From: Stenopsyche tienmushanensis
Lineage: Eukaryota > Arthropoda > Insecta > Trichoptera > Stenopsychidae
NCBI GenBank assembly: GCA_008973525.1
Contig: WACJ01000527.1
Location: 2,046,001 to 2,110,000 of the forward strand
Length of the DNA stretch: 64,000 nt
Reading direction: 5' to 3'
Numbering within the stretch: the stretch's first letter is position 1; the number at the start of each line of letters is the position of its first letter. This document shows, one piece after another, positions 1 through 11,640 of the stretch. The notes beneath the pieces were generated by a model that was not told the origin of the DNA, searched no databases, and saw only the letters and a program-made list of their open reading frames with translations. The position numbers and the translations under genes were made by a program.

Positions 1-1013
1 ATTGATCTTTTCTTTATTTATGAAAAATATGCCAAATTCATTAATTTCATAATTCACAATTGTGAATATTGATAAATTATAATATTAGTATTATTTTTTT
101 AAAATTCATTCTCAATAACAATCTTAAAAGTTTTGTAGTCAAAAAATATGGCTAATAATCCTTTTTCTTATATGATTGTAAAACGCATACGACAAAATGA
201 ACACAATACTAAAAAAAATATGGGGATACTCGGATAATGAGGCAACTCTCGAACAGTACATGAGGTGCCTATTCTCATGTCTTAATTAACTTGGCTCTCA
301 AATAATCGGACAATGAAGTTTAAGAAAGCTTGTTACACGAGGCAGATATTACAAAGAGTGTAAGATTGTGAAAAAGGATTCGGGCTAATAAGAAACTGAC
401 TGGTAAAATAAATAAACCTCGATATTTTAAAGAAAATCCAATGAAATATCTTTCTGTCGATTATTATAGCCAGAAAGGCGCACGGATAAACAGGAAGATT
501 TTTGAAGATTAGTTGAAAATAAAATGGTTTCCAGAGGTGCAAGACTTAATTTAATTATATTATAAATAATTATAAATAATTGCCACAGAAAGTAGTATTT
601 TTATGTCCATTCTCATTTGAACGAAAACATATTGAAAACAAGCGATGGACTTATGGTTGGAAAATTTTTCCTCCCTAATGTGACATCTTTAATCCAGTCC
701 ATAGACTAAGACATTATACTATCAATTAAATTTATTTATCGTCTTTAAATAAGTTTTTTTAAAACTCTTCCTGAGGAAGATGACAAAAAGAGCATTTTGT
801 GGTAAAAAAATATGATATTGGATGCTATACTCAGAAAAAACACAATCTTGGTCAAATGGAAAGCTAGAAACACTTATTCAATCATGGAGAAAGATAATTG
901 GAAACAGATTAATGCATTCTGAAGAGAACCGGCCACTTGTCAGCTTAACTACGAACGTTTTTCTTAATAAATAATAAGTATTAAAATCATGCAACACAAA
1001 TTTGTATAGCAAA
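1..1013. other. non-coding flank downstream of dpr12
   Basis: No gene, conserved exon or RNA gene was seen. The only structure is a possible degenerate pogo-like end near 222-315. Confidence 0.5.
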
Positions 1014-1204
1014 CTAGCTGGTACCCGGCGCGTTGCTGCCACAGAAGAAATAGTTCTAAAAATACCATTTGAAATTTGAAAGAGTTATCTTGTTTAATTA
1101 ACAATGATATAAATAATGATTTTTTTTTCCGATAATGAATACATTTATTGAAATTGAATGATATATAAAGAAAAAATTATTAAAAGCATAAATTTTGTTT
1201 ACTT

Positions 1205-3850
1205 AATTGTTCTGCTAAGTGCTTTAGGGTGGACAATAGTTTTGGTTTTTCCATCTTTAGCAAATACAAATAAATTTCTCGGCTATCCAACGTGGATTTT
1301 CTAGATTCTTCCGCACACTTGAAGTGCCTTGTTGATGGTCATTGAGAATGCAAGTCCAACGGGGAGCTGCAGTCGTCTCTTATCAAATGGCACGTCGGTG
1401 GAAATGAGCACATCTTCTCCTTTCGACTTTCCATTAAGAATATATAGTTTTCTCGATGATTTTCGGCATCAGTTTCTTCATAGTGAGTCTTGTTCCAATT
1501 TGTACGGTGGCACATCAGGAAGATCCGACAAATTTAAAAACTCGATCGGATAGTTAACAACTTGGTCTGCATTCATGGCGCTGTCAATCGATTTGTAGGT
1601 AACAGAATCGCTTGCAATTTGTTATTGTATTGTGTGGTTGATTGCATTAACGTCGGTGTTTTTTGCTGCCAAAATAGCATGTTCGCAAAACCAATAATGA
1701 TTTTTATAATTACTAAAAATCTGCGGAAAAACTTTCTGAATGAGTAAATCGATGGATGGCACAACAACGCAAAAGTTCGATGGAAATGAAATAAACTTGG
1801 TAGCATCAACATGCACTTTTCCTTCACCAATGTTCAATAGTCGTTTTAAAAATGTGGCTGCCGACGCATCACGCTACAAATGTACGCGCATATTTTTCTT
1901 TAGTGTCAGTTTTCGCACGTCTCTCCAAAGATGTGATGCTTTGAGGCAAGCATCAGCTGGTGTCGATGAAAGCATCACTGGAAGAGGTTGTCGAAAGTCG
2001 TCACATAATAAAATTAGAGCGCCACCAAACGGTTTTGCATTTGATCGTAAGTCTTTAAGAGTTCGATCAAGCATTGCATTCGTCCCACCATAATCACCTT
2101 GCAAATTTTCAAAACGTTAGCTATGTCAGAAACTTTAGGAATGTTACATGTCGGAGCTTCCAATAAATGCATATCTAATGGCAATTTGAGTGCCGAATGC
2201 GCTGTTCGTCCACCATCTAATAATGTTGCCGCAATACCTAATGAAGCAAGAGCTAAAGCAATTCTATTTTGAGATCGAATGTGAGCCAATAGTAAACTGA
2301 TGAGAAACGTTTTTCCAGTACCGCCAGGCGCATCAAAGAAGACCAGATCATTTGTAATTGTATCGTAGGTCAATTTTTGTTCCGCAAGCAAAAGTTGTTC
2401 GTTTGCTTCGACAAATGCATCCAAATAATTAGCATTGTACTACTGTTCAAGTGCAGAACGAATTCTTGTTGAATGAATTCTTTGATGTTGATGGTTAAGC
2501 AAATGTCTTCGATTTCGATCAGAGCTTGATTGAAAATATTGACCGAAAACTCAATGGAATTATCATTGCTAACGGTATGTAAAATGTCTTCGCTCAAATC
2601 TTCTCTGAATTTTTACCACAAATCTTTTGGGTTGGATGGCGAACATGTGGTTAAAATGATGGCGAACAATGTTCGAATTTCCGTTCGACCGTTCTCAATG
2701 AAGTAGGACCTTTGAGATTAACCAACAGTATTCTTAAATAGTAACACTCGGCTTTATTTGGATGTAATGTGTAAATAGGGCCCAATGCATCAGATGAATA
2801 CAGATTTCGATAGCCTTCATCACGCATCCCTTGCTTACGTCGTTGAAAATTCTCGGATGTAGTATTTCATGTATAATAGTTAGGAACTTGTGCGTACAAT
2901 AGCGTCTCTGCAAATACAACTTCTTCACACAGCGCAAGTGTTGAGCAATAACATTTCTTGCCGTGTCTGCCTTTGTCCATTTTCAAGATGAACACTGAGA
3001 TGAACAACATCCGGATTGCGAATGTGAATTGAGAAGCTCAAAATAGGCCAAAGAGCCCAGTCACTACTGATATATCGACTTGTTTGAAATTGAGTTTGAA
3101 CTCGATCGTTGCGCGCATCAGGTCTTTCAATACTGCCATATCACTGCCTATTTGCATATGTATTTGATAGATTTGACTGAACGACAATCTGCGACGTTGG
3201 TATGCGCTTTGAATGTTTTCGATGAAAAAGGAGATCCATCTATTGTTGATTTCAACGTCAACATTTCTTTATCTGATTGCTGCTGTATGAACTCCTGCGT
3301 CTGTATTGCAGATATCCGTCATCAGGTGGTGGATGCAATTAAACTTTGCCATTCCTGGTGTTTCATTGTTAAACTTAAGTGAACCGCAATACTCACACAC
3401 TTTATCCGGTACAATCCTGTTAACGGGGGGCAAACATATTGTTATTAAATAAAATAATTATTCATTTGTTTCTTGTTTTTTTAAAAATTAAATTTAAATT
3501 AAAATCTGGTTAGGTTAGGTTTGTTTGTTTTCTTTGTGTCGAAATGAAGGCGTTTTCAATTTACCAATAAATTTGCTCCCCGTTAACAGGATTTAACCTT
3601 TATCCATTTTATACTGGGATGCAAACTGTAATCGTAATGAATATCATATTGAAATGCAGCAATATTCAAATAAACATGTACTTTCGATTCTCGTTGTACG
3701 CTGGTCGTCTGATTCTGATCGGATAGCACTCAAACGTACTTTTTCGATTGTTACAGCATGTCGATGTTCTGATTCTGATGTGCGTGAATAAGCGATTTGC
3801 TTCATTGCTGCGCTGGTAGATTTACTAAGTGACGAACGTTTGGGCGGCAT
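1205..3850 (-). pseudogene. decayed Helitron Rep/helicase gene
   Basis: The reading starts with MPPKRSSLSKSTSAAMKQ at 3850, the typical basic start of insect Helitron proteins. Pieces then follow in family order: a Cys motif VCEYCGSLKFNNETPGMAK near 3400-3330; DGSPFSSKTFKAHTNVADCR near 3240; SFSIHIRNPDVVHLSVHLENGQ near 3050; the Pif1-type helicase Walker A, FFDAPGGTGKTF, near 2340; LILLCDDFRQPLPVM near 2010; and the last helicase motifs FDKRRLQLPVGLAFSMTINKALQ near 1380, ending around 1205. The frame breaks several times, a MITE interrupts the N-terminal third, and much of the Rep domain is missing or unreadable. It cannot make an active protein. Confidence 0.85.
3414..3592. mobile_element. 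small MITE nested in the Helitron
   Basis: Inverted termini of 21 bp, ATCCTGTTAACGGGGGGCAA and a copy differing at one base, bound a 179-bp AT-rich segment at 3414-3434 and 3572-3592. The Helitron protein reading is interrupted exactly here and resumes on the other side, so the segment inserted after the Helitron. No coding capacity is present. The target-site duplication is unclear. Confidence 0.65.
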
Positions 3851-4380
3851 ATTTTTTAATGAAGCATTTAAAAAGTGCTTGCGATAAATAATTTGGATTT
3901 AATTTGACTCACGCCGATGGTAATAATGCACGATAACCTGCAAATAACATTGACGTTTGACGTTTGCTATTTGAATGCAGGCGTATGTCTATGGTACTTC
4001 GCCGTTTGACGTTTGCTCTTTGATTTTAGGCCATTGTCTATGGCCATGTGTATGACGACACACACGCCACCTGCTGCAACTTGTAGGTACTATATACCTA
4101 TAGCCTTAGCAACGCCTTAGCAACGCATAATCTCAAACACGTCAGAATCAACAACTTTCACACATTAAGTTATGAATTAAAAATCTACTGTAAGTTAATT
4201 GTACTATGCCTATGTCACCCCCTGATCCCTTGGCAATAAGTGGACCAAGTTTTGTCTCAATCCGATGAACGCGCATATCAACCCATTTCGCCCGAGCATT
4301 AGACGGGAAACGCAACTTATTTTTATATATTAGATATGATATTATATTCGAAACCATGTAGAAATTTGATAATTTGGATT

Positions 4381-4428
4381 ATCCGCATTGTCCAGTTATC
4401 TGTCTCGAGGATAATCGAGAGTCTACTG
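4381..4428. mobile_element. pogo-like terminal inverted repeat (one end)
   Basis: The stretch reads ATCCGCATTGTCCAG, then GGATAATCGAGAGTCTACTG followed by TA. This is the outward end of a pogo/Tigger-like element, whose ends read CAGTAGACTCTCGATTATCC. The matching opposite end is not clear; a weak candidate with ACTCGGATAATGAGG and AATAATCGGACAATG lies at about 222-315. If the two are partners, the Helitron at 1014-4334 would have inserted inside a pogo-like element. Confidence 0.5.
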
Positions 4429-4435
4429 TATTTGT

Positions 4436-6078
4436 CTGCATTTAGTGATTTAAAACCATTAATATATAGAGAGGAAGCATTGGAGTCAACTCAGTGTAGT
4501 TCCTAAGAAATGTGTTGTTATGTAAATTTTAAATAATGATGAACAAAGGCAATATGGTTTTTTTATTAACCAAATATTCTTAATTTTAGAACTTTCTTCA
4601 ACAGCATCTTGATCTTAAGCTTTGCAATAAATCACTAATTTTTGATTTTTTGTTATAGACTAAAATGTTTTTTTAGCTTGATTATACACAAATACAAATC
4701 TTAGAAATTTGGGCTTTTCTCGGTAGAAGAATTTCCAAATTTTCGACTATTTTCGTTTTCGTATTATCGTTTTCTGAATTATGGTTTATCAAAGAGGTCA
4801 TATAAGTCTCTTATTTTTGTATTTCTAACGTGTTGTAAACTGAATTTTATTTGAACATTTGAGAAAATCTTGGGTCTTCTTTATATGACTGGTAAAGATC
4901 ATATTTTATTCTATATCAATTTGTCTCATTCAACCCCATGTTAGTACCCATGAAGGATTAATGCAAGAATCCTTGAAATTGAGATAAACTTACATATATG
5001 ATGAAAAAGGTAATGGAGGTGGGTACTGATGGAAACAACATTATTTTAAAAATACTATTTTTATTTAAACTTTTGTACGTTTCTGAAAAATTCAACTATA
5101 TACACTATTATAATATAAACGTGAGCTTTACACTGTCGTTTTTATAAATATTTAATTCAATTATTAACGAACAACATAATATGGCAGATTCGTCGCTATA
5201 CATGATTTGGCGAAGATTTATCACTAATCCATCAGAAGTAATTACAACGATAATCATTAATATTTAATCAACAAAATAATCAATACATTGATTTTAAATC
5301 ATACAGTACAAGATCGATATTATTGAATTTTAATTCGAATGATGTTGATGAAAATCGAGGAAGAAACCATAATTGCTGTCATGCCTTAAATTTAAAGAGT
5401 TCGTATACTATGCAATAATGTGCCCAGATTTATTGAAAACTATGATATAAAAAATATTCTCCATGTTATGAACAAAATCAATAATCACTTTCGATACAAT
5501 GTATACATAATGGAAGATTTAGTATGATATGATGAAATCATAGTCAAACAACTGCTTACAAACAATACGTAATAGATACACAAATTATTCTAATAAAAAT
5601 AAATTATTTTCTCATTAAATTTAATTTATTTATTCTGTTTATATTTATTGTATTTACATGTCCTCCTTATATCACAATATTATACCTTGTAGGTTATATT
5701 CAATTATTATGCATATTAGACTCTCAGTTTTCAACACTTTAAAATTATTATTTACACAGTACACTCGGGGGTGATTTTCTTCGGGTTGTAAATGAGAAGT
5801 ATATAAACTTTTTGGAATCTTGATTAATATTATATTAAAGATACTTTCAACAATGTTTTATGGCTAATGGTAACTTCAAAAACACTCAAATTATCGATGA
5901 AAATTCCCTTCAACAAGATGTAAAATATTTGTTTTTCCTTCGTTTTGTTCCCTTTGTAGTCGCCTCAGACGACAGTTCTGTGATGAATTCACTCGATTGA
6001 ATCCTATAGAGAATTGTTCAATTCGTATAATATTGTTATTACTGCTAGGAATGTTGGCAGCATTTGTCAGAATAAATT
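4436..6078. other. non-coding, probably includes dpr12 3' UTR
   Basis: AT-rich sequence without recognisable protein or repeat. The part adjoining 6078 should be the dpr12 3' UTR on the minus strand. The reading frames present across the last exon are antisense to it. Confidence 0.4.
5625..5649 (-). terminator. candidate dpr12 poly(A) signals
   Basis: Three AATAAA hexamers on the minus strand (5644-5649, 5629-5634, 5625-5630) lie about 430-450 bases beyond the dpr12 stop codon. Such hexamers are common by chance in AT-rich DNA, so this is only a plausible 3' end. The 3' UTR would then run from about 6078 to about 5610. Confidence 0.3.
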
Positions 6079-6206
6079 TCATTGGAGTTCCATAGCTATT
6101 TTCTTAATGGCTATAGATGTTACAATTAGCGAGGCGACACTGCATCTTGTATTGGTGCTGCTGGAAGATGAAGTGTTTCGTCTCGATATGGCAGCCATTT
6201 TGTCAC
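6079..6206 (-). CDS. dpr12: dpr12 coding exon 7: C-terminal tail and stop
   Basis: The acceptor is TTCATTATGCTTTCAG. With the preceding G the exon reads GDKMAAISRRNTSSSSSTNT, then a modest hydrophobic run (CSVASLIVTSIAI), KKIAMELQ and TGA. The phase fits exon 6 exactly. The MAAISRR motif at this position matches the Dpr12 tail as I recall it and is the main reason for choosing dpr12 over its paralogues. The hydrophobic run is short and could be a GPI-attachment signal or a weak membrane anchor; the sequence does not decide. An intron of 21.4 kb separates it from exon 6. Confidence 0.85.
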
Positions 6207-6809
6207 CTGAAAGCATAATGAAGATTAATAACGGTATTATAGAATTCCAAAGTAGTATAGAAAGACAGGCACATATATCTTTGGAACCAATGTGCTTGTT
6301 TGTAAAATATCAAGGCAGAGAGATTAGCCTCCGTGAAGACGAGAATCGATTGAATAATCAGTGGGTAACAATGAATTCTAAACTCAATGGTTACACAACA
6401 TGAATCAAAAACGTTTTACACATATTTTTTATACTAAACCATGAACGAATTTAGATTAGATCAAACTAATAATTGTACTTATTATAACACGTTTTCCATG
6501 AATGATGCTAATTTAATATTGTTTTTACAAAATCTTAGGAGTTGTATAGGTTATTAATTAAAATTAAATTAAATTTTATAGTACAACATGCCAATAATAT
6601 TTTTCTAAAGTTTCAAGTCAATCGGATTAAAATTCTAAAAGAGAGAGCCTTTAGTAATTTCGATTTCGCACGAAAAGTTTTCGAGCGGTTTTGATGCATG
6701 GTGCGCTTGGCAGCGTGTTTTAGCTACAAATGCTCTCCTTATCATTGGAAAACAATTATGTTCCATTGCCGAGTGATATTTTATTAACTATAAGACTATT
6801 TATGAAGAA

Positions 6810-7110
6810 CTTAGCAAGGATATAACACACCGTCAATATTCCGTCATTTATTTGCGTAAACATAAACAATACACTTAAAATCGATTAATTATATCATTCA
6901 AATATAATTGTAAGTCGATAAATTTGGGTTAACGGTCTATACAATCACACGACGTACGCAAGATACTCTCTCCGTCTCTATTTCTCTCCAAACTTGACAT
7001 GCAATATATTATCCATCTCTGTCTGTTTCCGAGCCCAACATGAAGGAATGCTCTTTGTGAATCACTGTAATTTGGACAAAACTCTGTGTCTTACCTCTTT
7101 AAGGGGTAAA
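6810..7110 (+). repeat. TTAA-family repeat, copy 1 (degenerate)
   Basis: The stretch shares ordered blocks with 14148-14696: ACATAAACAATACAC, TCGATAAATTTGGG, GGTCTATACAATC, CTCTCCGTCTCT, a pyrimidine-rich CTGTCTGTTTCCGAGC stretch and a terminal CTTTAAGGGGTAA. It is the most diverged of three copies in this window, and its left limit is uncertain. Confidence 0.6.
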
Positions 7111-8040
7111 ACTATCTTCTGAGAAGACTCTTTTCTTAGCGACCAACGTGCGTCCCACCGAGTACAAGAACAAGCGGTCAAATGAACAATTTTAATATTT
7201 TTCGTCCAAAATTTTTAGATAATGAAAATTTAATTATTATATTCAGAATCGAATTTTCAGGATCAAAAAACCGGTTTTCGAAGATCACAATTTTTGCCTA
7301 AAAGTCGACAAGCCCTAGGCAATGTCTTGGATTTACATTTTTGCTTTAAGGGGTTAGAAACGACGATTTTATGTTCCGTGTTTTAAAAAATCCCCCTTTT
7401 ATACCTACATAATATTTTCATCAATCTTTCTTAAAAGTTTATTTGTCATTGGCTATAATTTCTCAAAAATAAATGCACCAATCTTATTGAAATTTTTCAT
7501 ACTTCTTCTTCAATAAAAACTATATTTTTTTTCAATAGAAAGTGACTTTTGATCCATATTGTACATCTATCTTCCTTGAGATAATATAATTTTGATGCAA
7601 TATTTATGAAAAAATATAGCTTTGTTGTTTCAAATATTATTTATCATGACATTAAAATGAAATAATCATAGTGATATTTTTAAATTGGTGTAAAAGTCTA
7701 TTTATTTTGACCGATTCTAGAAAAGTTAATAAAACATTTTCATGTATCATTCCACAGTAGATAGAGGCTTCACAAAAGAGTTTGAATTTATTTTTGGCTA
7801 CAATAGAGTAGATTTATATAGAATTTGTGGAGCTTACATTCAGACAAATTGTATTTTATTTCGTTTAAACGTTTCCCCTTCAATGTTGGGAATAGTGATC
7901 ACAATGAACGATATTGTTCGGGAGATATTACACAACTGGCTTGTTAGGAATAAATATGATGACTTTTAAATCTTGACAACTAACTTAATAAAGAAATAAT
8001 ACTTAGTTTTATTGCTACTTTAGAAATATAATTTAATATA

Positions 8041-8570
8041 TTATCGCAAAATGATATGCAAATGTCGTGATAAAGAATTTCCAGGAGGCCATTTATTTAC
8101 TATAATTGCTATTACGTCGACATACGATCAACTGCAGCTAACAAATATGCAATTGGACAAGAGCAATGATTTATTGTGATTTTCAGATGAAGATCAGCTC
8201 GTGAACATCGGAATAGTCCTCGAACATGTCATACTTATTTCGTGTTATAAATGACACTTTTATAAAATAAAAATGACCGCATAGTAAATACACTATGAAC
8301 ATTTTAACAACAAAGCTTCCGCTGACAAGGCTTTGTCTTGTCGCCTGTCCCAAGCCAGGATAAAGGAGGAGGGTTTATTTTCTCCATAGTTTAAAATAGT
8401 TATTCCAAAGAGATATTCAATGAAGCACTTTGTGAGATGTCTTTTCATTGAACATACATCCGTCGGTTTATCCCAGAATGAAAGTGCAGTATTCAGATAT
8501 TCTCAATAAGAGCCTGAAGGCTTGTAGACATTGTGGCATTTTGTAAATATTAAATAGGAAGTGCACATTG
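8041..8570. repeat. dispersed repeat D, copy 1
   Basis: It shares many ordered blocks with 10850-11640, among them CAGGAGGCCATTTATT, GTCGACAT, TTTTGTCTTGTCCC-like and CCAGGACGAA-like blocks, AAAATAGTTATTCCAAAGA, GTGAGATGTCTTTTCATTGAACATAC and GAAGGCTTG. No open frame is shared. No terminal repeats were recognised, so the class is unknown. Confidence 0.7.
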
Positions 8571-10849
8571 AAATTCTTAATATATTTAATTTTTTAAGCT
8601 TATAACTTACTTTAAAATTACAGAAGATCTTTAAATAAAAATAACAATAGCAATCTTACGACTTATGTTTTCTTCCATGAAGTGTTGAAGTGCTCATGAT
8701 TTGTATGGATTACGACTCCGATAAAAACGATCGTGAAAATATGATCATGTATTTATGAAAAATCACTGAAAAAATTATTTTTAATAAAACTATGGATAAA
8801 ATTAAATTTCTCAATCTCGACGGCGATTACGTTGAAAAATGATTATTTATGAAATATCCTATGAATTTCAATAAAATATAATGATTTTTTAATCTTATAT
8901 TAATGTTGTAAACTTACTTTCTAGATGATCTTTGTAATATAATAGTTTAAAATTTTGGCGACATAGTGTCGACATACGAGTGAAAGGGGTTAAATTATAT
9001 TTTAATTATTATTTTAAATTAGTTAGCCCTGCCCAGTTTGATTTCTCTCTATGTATTTTTAGAAGCAGAAAAACAGATTTAATGTGAATAAATATGATAC
9101 ATTGAAAATATGAATACTACCAATCTTCCAAATTTAAGCAATTGAAAAAATATACAATAACCTCTGTGGTGAAAAAAGTTCGCGCTTCAGTAAATTAATA
9201 AATGCCAAAATAAATCTTTCCTCAAAGTTCTGCAATAAAATTGTGGTCGTTGCACTTATTTTCCTACTCTACAGTTAGTTTAAAAGTGAATTATTATCCA
9301 CCATACATCATGAGTTTCCGTGAAGTTCTCCTTGAGAAATTAAAGATAAAACTCAGATATTCTGTGGATGGAACTGGAATAAGAGTGCTCCTCTTATTTA
9401 TATTGTAGAGAAGAGTCCAAAAGTGTGATGAATTACAGATGACGTGATAAAAAATTCTGTCCTCTATCTTTGTCCTACATAAAAGCTGAAAAGCTTGAGT
9501 TGCACGGAAATATACATTTTTTTCGTTTTATCTTAGGAAATTATATCATTTTTCTCGCAGCTTTCATCTCAGCTCCTTAAAAATGTTTTTCGCAAATGGC
9601 AAAAATTAAAAATTATAACAAAGACTATGATCGGCTAACAATTTTTAATGCAACCCTATCCGCCCACAAAGCAGAGTAATCAATATTAATTACAGCCAAA
9701 GTTTTATTCCGCGAATATATTTTATAACCCTCTAACGACTGAAAGTTTTCGAAAGTCTGCAAGGTGAAATACAGGCATCAATTATATCGAAAGTTAGACA
9801 AGGTACGATAAAATTGCTTCAGGAAACTTTTTATTTAAGAGCTCGAAAAGTATGAAGTTTATTGATAATATTTGAACGGCGAATTTATGAAAGTAAGATT
9901 ATGATATTAAAAGGCTCTAACTCTCCGACGGAGAAGTGTTTGCATGGCAAATTTGATTAAAATTCTAAAATTAAAATGGGAGGAACGGGTGGAAAGTGTA
10001 ATGGATAATTTTTTAAAATATGCTCTTATGCCGGAATGTTGAGTTTTTTTTGTTGTTGTTGAAGTTCAAATTAATATTTAGAATACACAGCAGACACGTC
10101 GGTCTTACTTTCAAATTATGGGGTAGTTTTAGAAACATATATTACTTAGGATACTAATTGAATTACGAGGCTATGCTCGTGTGTACATGTTACATGCATA
10201 ATAAATTGGAAAGCTTTGGTTTTTGCTTTCGTTTTTGGTAAAACAGGTGATTCTCAAACAGTGCTCTCGTATTAAACCAACATAATATTTAATAATATTT
10301 GTAAAAATCACATTTTTTAAAATTTATCCATCATTGCCGAGGATTGTATTGAACATATCATATCATTGTTTAAGAGAAGTTTTGATATGTAAAAGGTTCA
10401 AGGGAAGAATTTATGTTCTTTTTATGATGTCATTCGGATTCCTTCACTAAAAACGGATTTAGGCTTTGTTAAGCTCAAAATATGGTTTGATTTCATTGCA
10501 ATTAATTGCATAGACTGATCGTTATGGTGGATTTTATTTTTCCTGGTTTATATGGCTCACAGTAAAAGCATCCTTTAAAATCCTAGCCGATATATTTATT
10601 CGATTGATGTTTGTAGTTTGACATTTTTGAACTATTAATCATGATAGAATAACATTTTCATTTTAAATCCAAGTTTTAATTGGGATGCTTGAGATATGCA
10701 AGAGCTTTCACAATCAATTGATGGTTTATTAAATATTTATTGAATATATATCTAGAGAATATCATAATAGTATTGTTTGAATGCAATTTTGGTAATGAAT
10801 TTTAATAAATTACTGCAAACATGTAAATTAGACTTTCATAAGAGAAGGA

Positions 10850-11640
10850 ATCTGATATGCCATGATAAATAATTTTCAGGAAGCCATTTATTAATTATAA
10901 TTGCCATTCTGTCGACATTTGTTCGGCCGTAATTAATAAAGGTGTTACTTGATAAGAGCAAAATTTATCATTATTTTGAGACAAAATGTTCAAATATTTT
11001 TCAAAACAATCTACAAAATCGGGTGTTCAATTTTCAGCGACTTAATGCAATTCTTCAAGCTGCAATATTTGATGATGATCAGCTCGGAAAACAAGGAAGA
11101 GATCTAATACTTCCCAATGATCCAGATTGGAATAAACATAACTAACATAACTGCACAGATTTAAAAAGTTGGAAATCAATGCCTGGAGAATAAGCAGGAT
11201 GTCGAATTTCGAATAAATTCTTAACTTGGCGAAAATGGATCCATTGTAGATTGGGTTGTTAAATATGAATTTTAAAAATCGTAGTTTATTCTTGATGAAT
11301 ACAGTCACCAAAAAATGTACAAAACACGGTCAAGTAATAAAACGAAAGCCATTTTTTGAAAGTATAACACTTATATTATGAAAATTTTCCGACGACAAGA
11401 TTTTGTCTTGTCCCGTATCTCAATCCAGGACGAAGAACGAGAGCTTATTTTGCTCCATAGTATAAAATAGTTATTCCAAAGACATACTCAATGAAGTACT
11501 ATGTGAGATGTCTTTTCATTGAACATACGTCCGTTGGTGTATCACGAAATAAATGTGCAGTAGTCAGATATTGTCTGTTAGAGCCCGAAGGCTTGCAGAC
11601 GTCGTGGCATTTTACAAATTCTGAAAGCGTCTTTTCAACC
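10850..11640. repeat. dispersed repeat D, copy 2
   Basis: This is the longer copy of the 8041-8570 family, in the same orientation. The first block is at 10850-11090 and the last, most conserved block is at 11385-11630. About 250 bp in between has no clear counterpart in copy 1. It could be an insertion here or a deletion there. Confidence 0.65.

Larger units (their letters stand above)
1014..4334 (-). mobile_element. Helitron, degenerate, about 3.3 kb
   Basis: On the minus strand the element begins TCTAATATATAAAA at 4334, with a host A at 4335. It ends in a GC-rich stretch, CAACGCGCCGGGTACCAGCTAG, whose last four bases are CTAG (1017-1014), followed by a host T. The TC start, CTRR end with a nearby short palindrome, and A/T insertion site define Helitrons. 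The interior carries Rep/helicase protein remains in the right order (3850 down to about 1205). Near the 5' end, about 3948-4048, two diverged copies of a roughly 50-bp unit (GTTTGACGTTTGCT...TGTCTATGG) stand in tandem. Confidence 0.85.

Noticed and set aside
3505..3525. TTAGG-like run (GGTTAGGTTAGGTTTG) as possible telomeric repeat
   Set aside because: Only two units, lying within a MITE; not a telomeric array.
6014..6403. 129-codon plus-strand open frame
   Set aside because: It is antisense to the dpr12 last exon, which fits by splice phase and family motif; no family matches the plus-strand reading.
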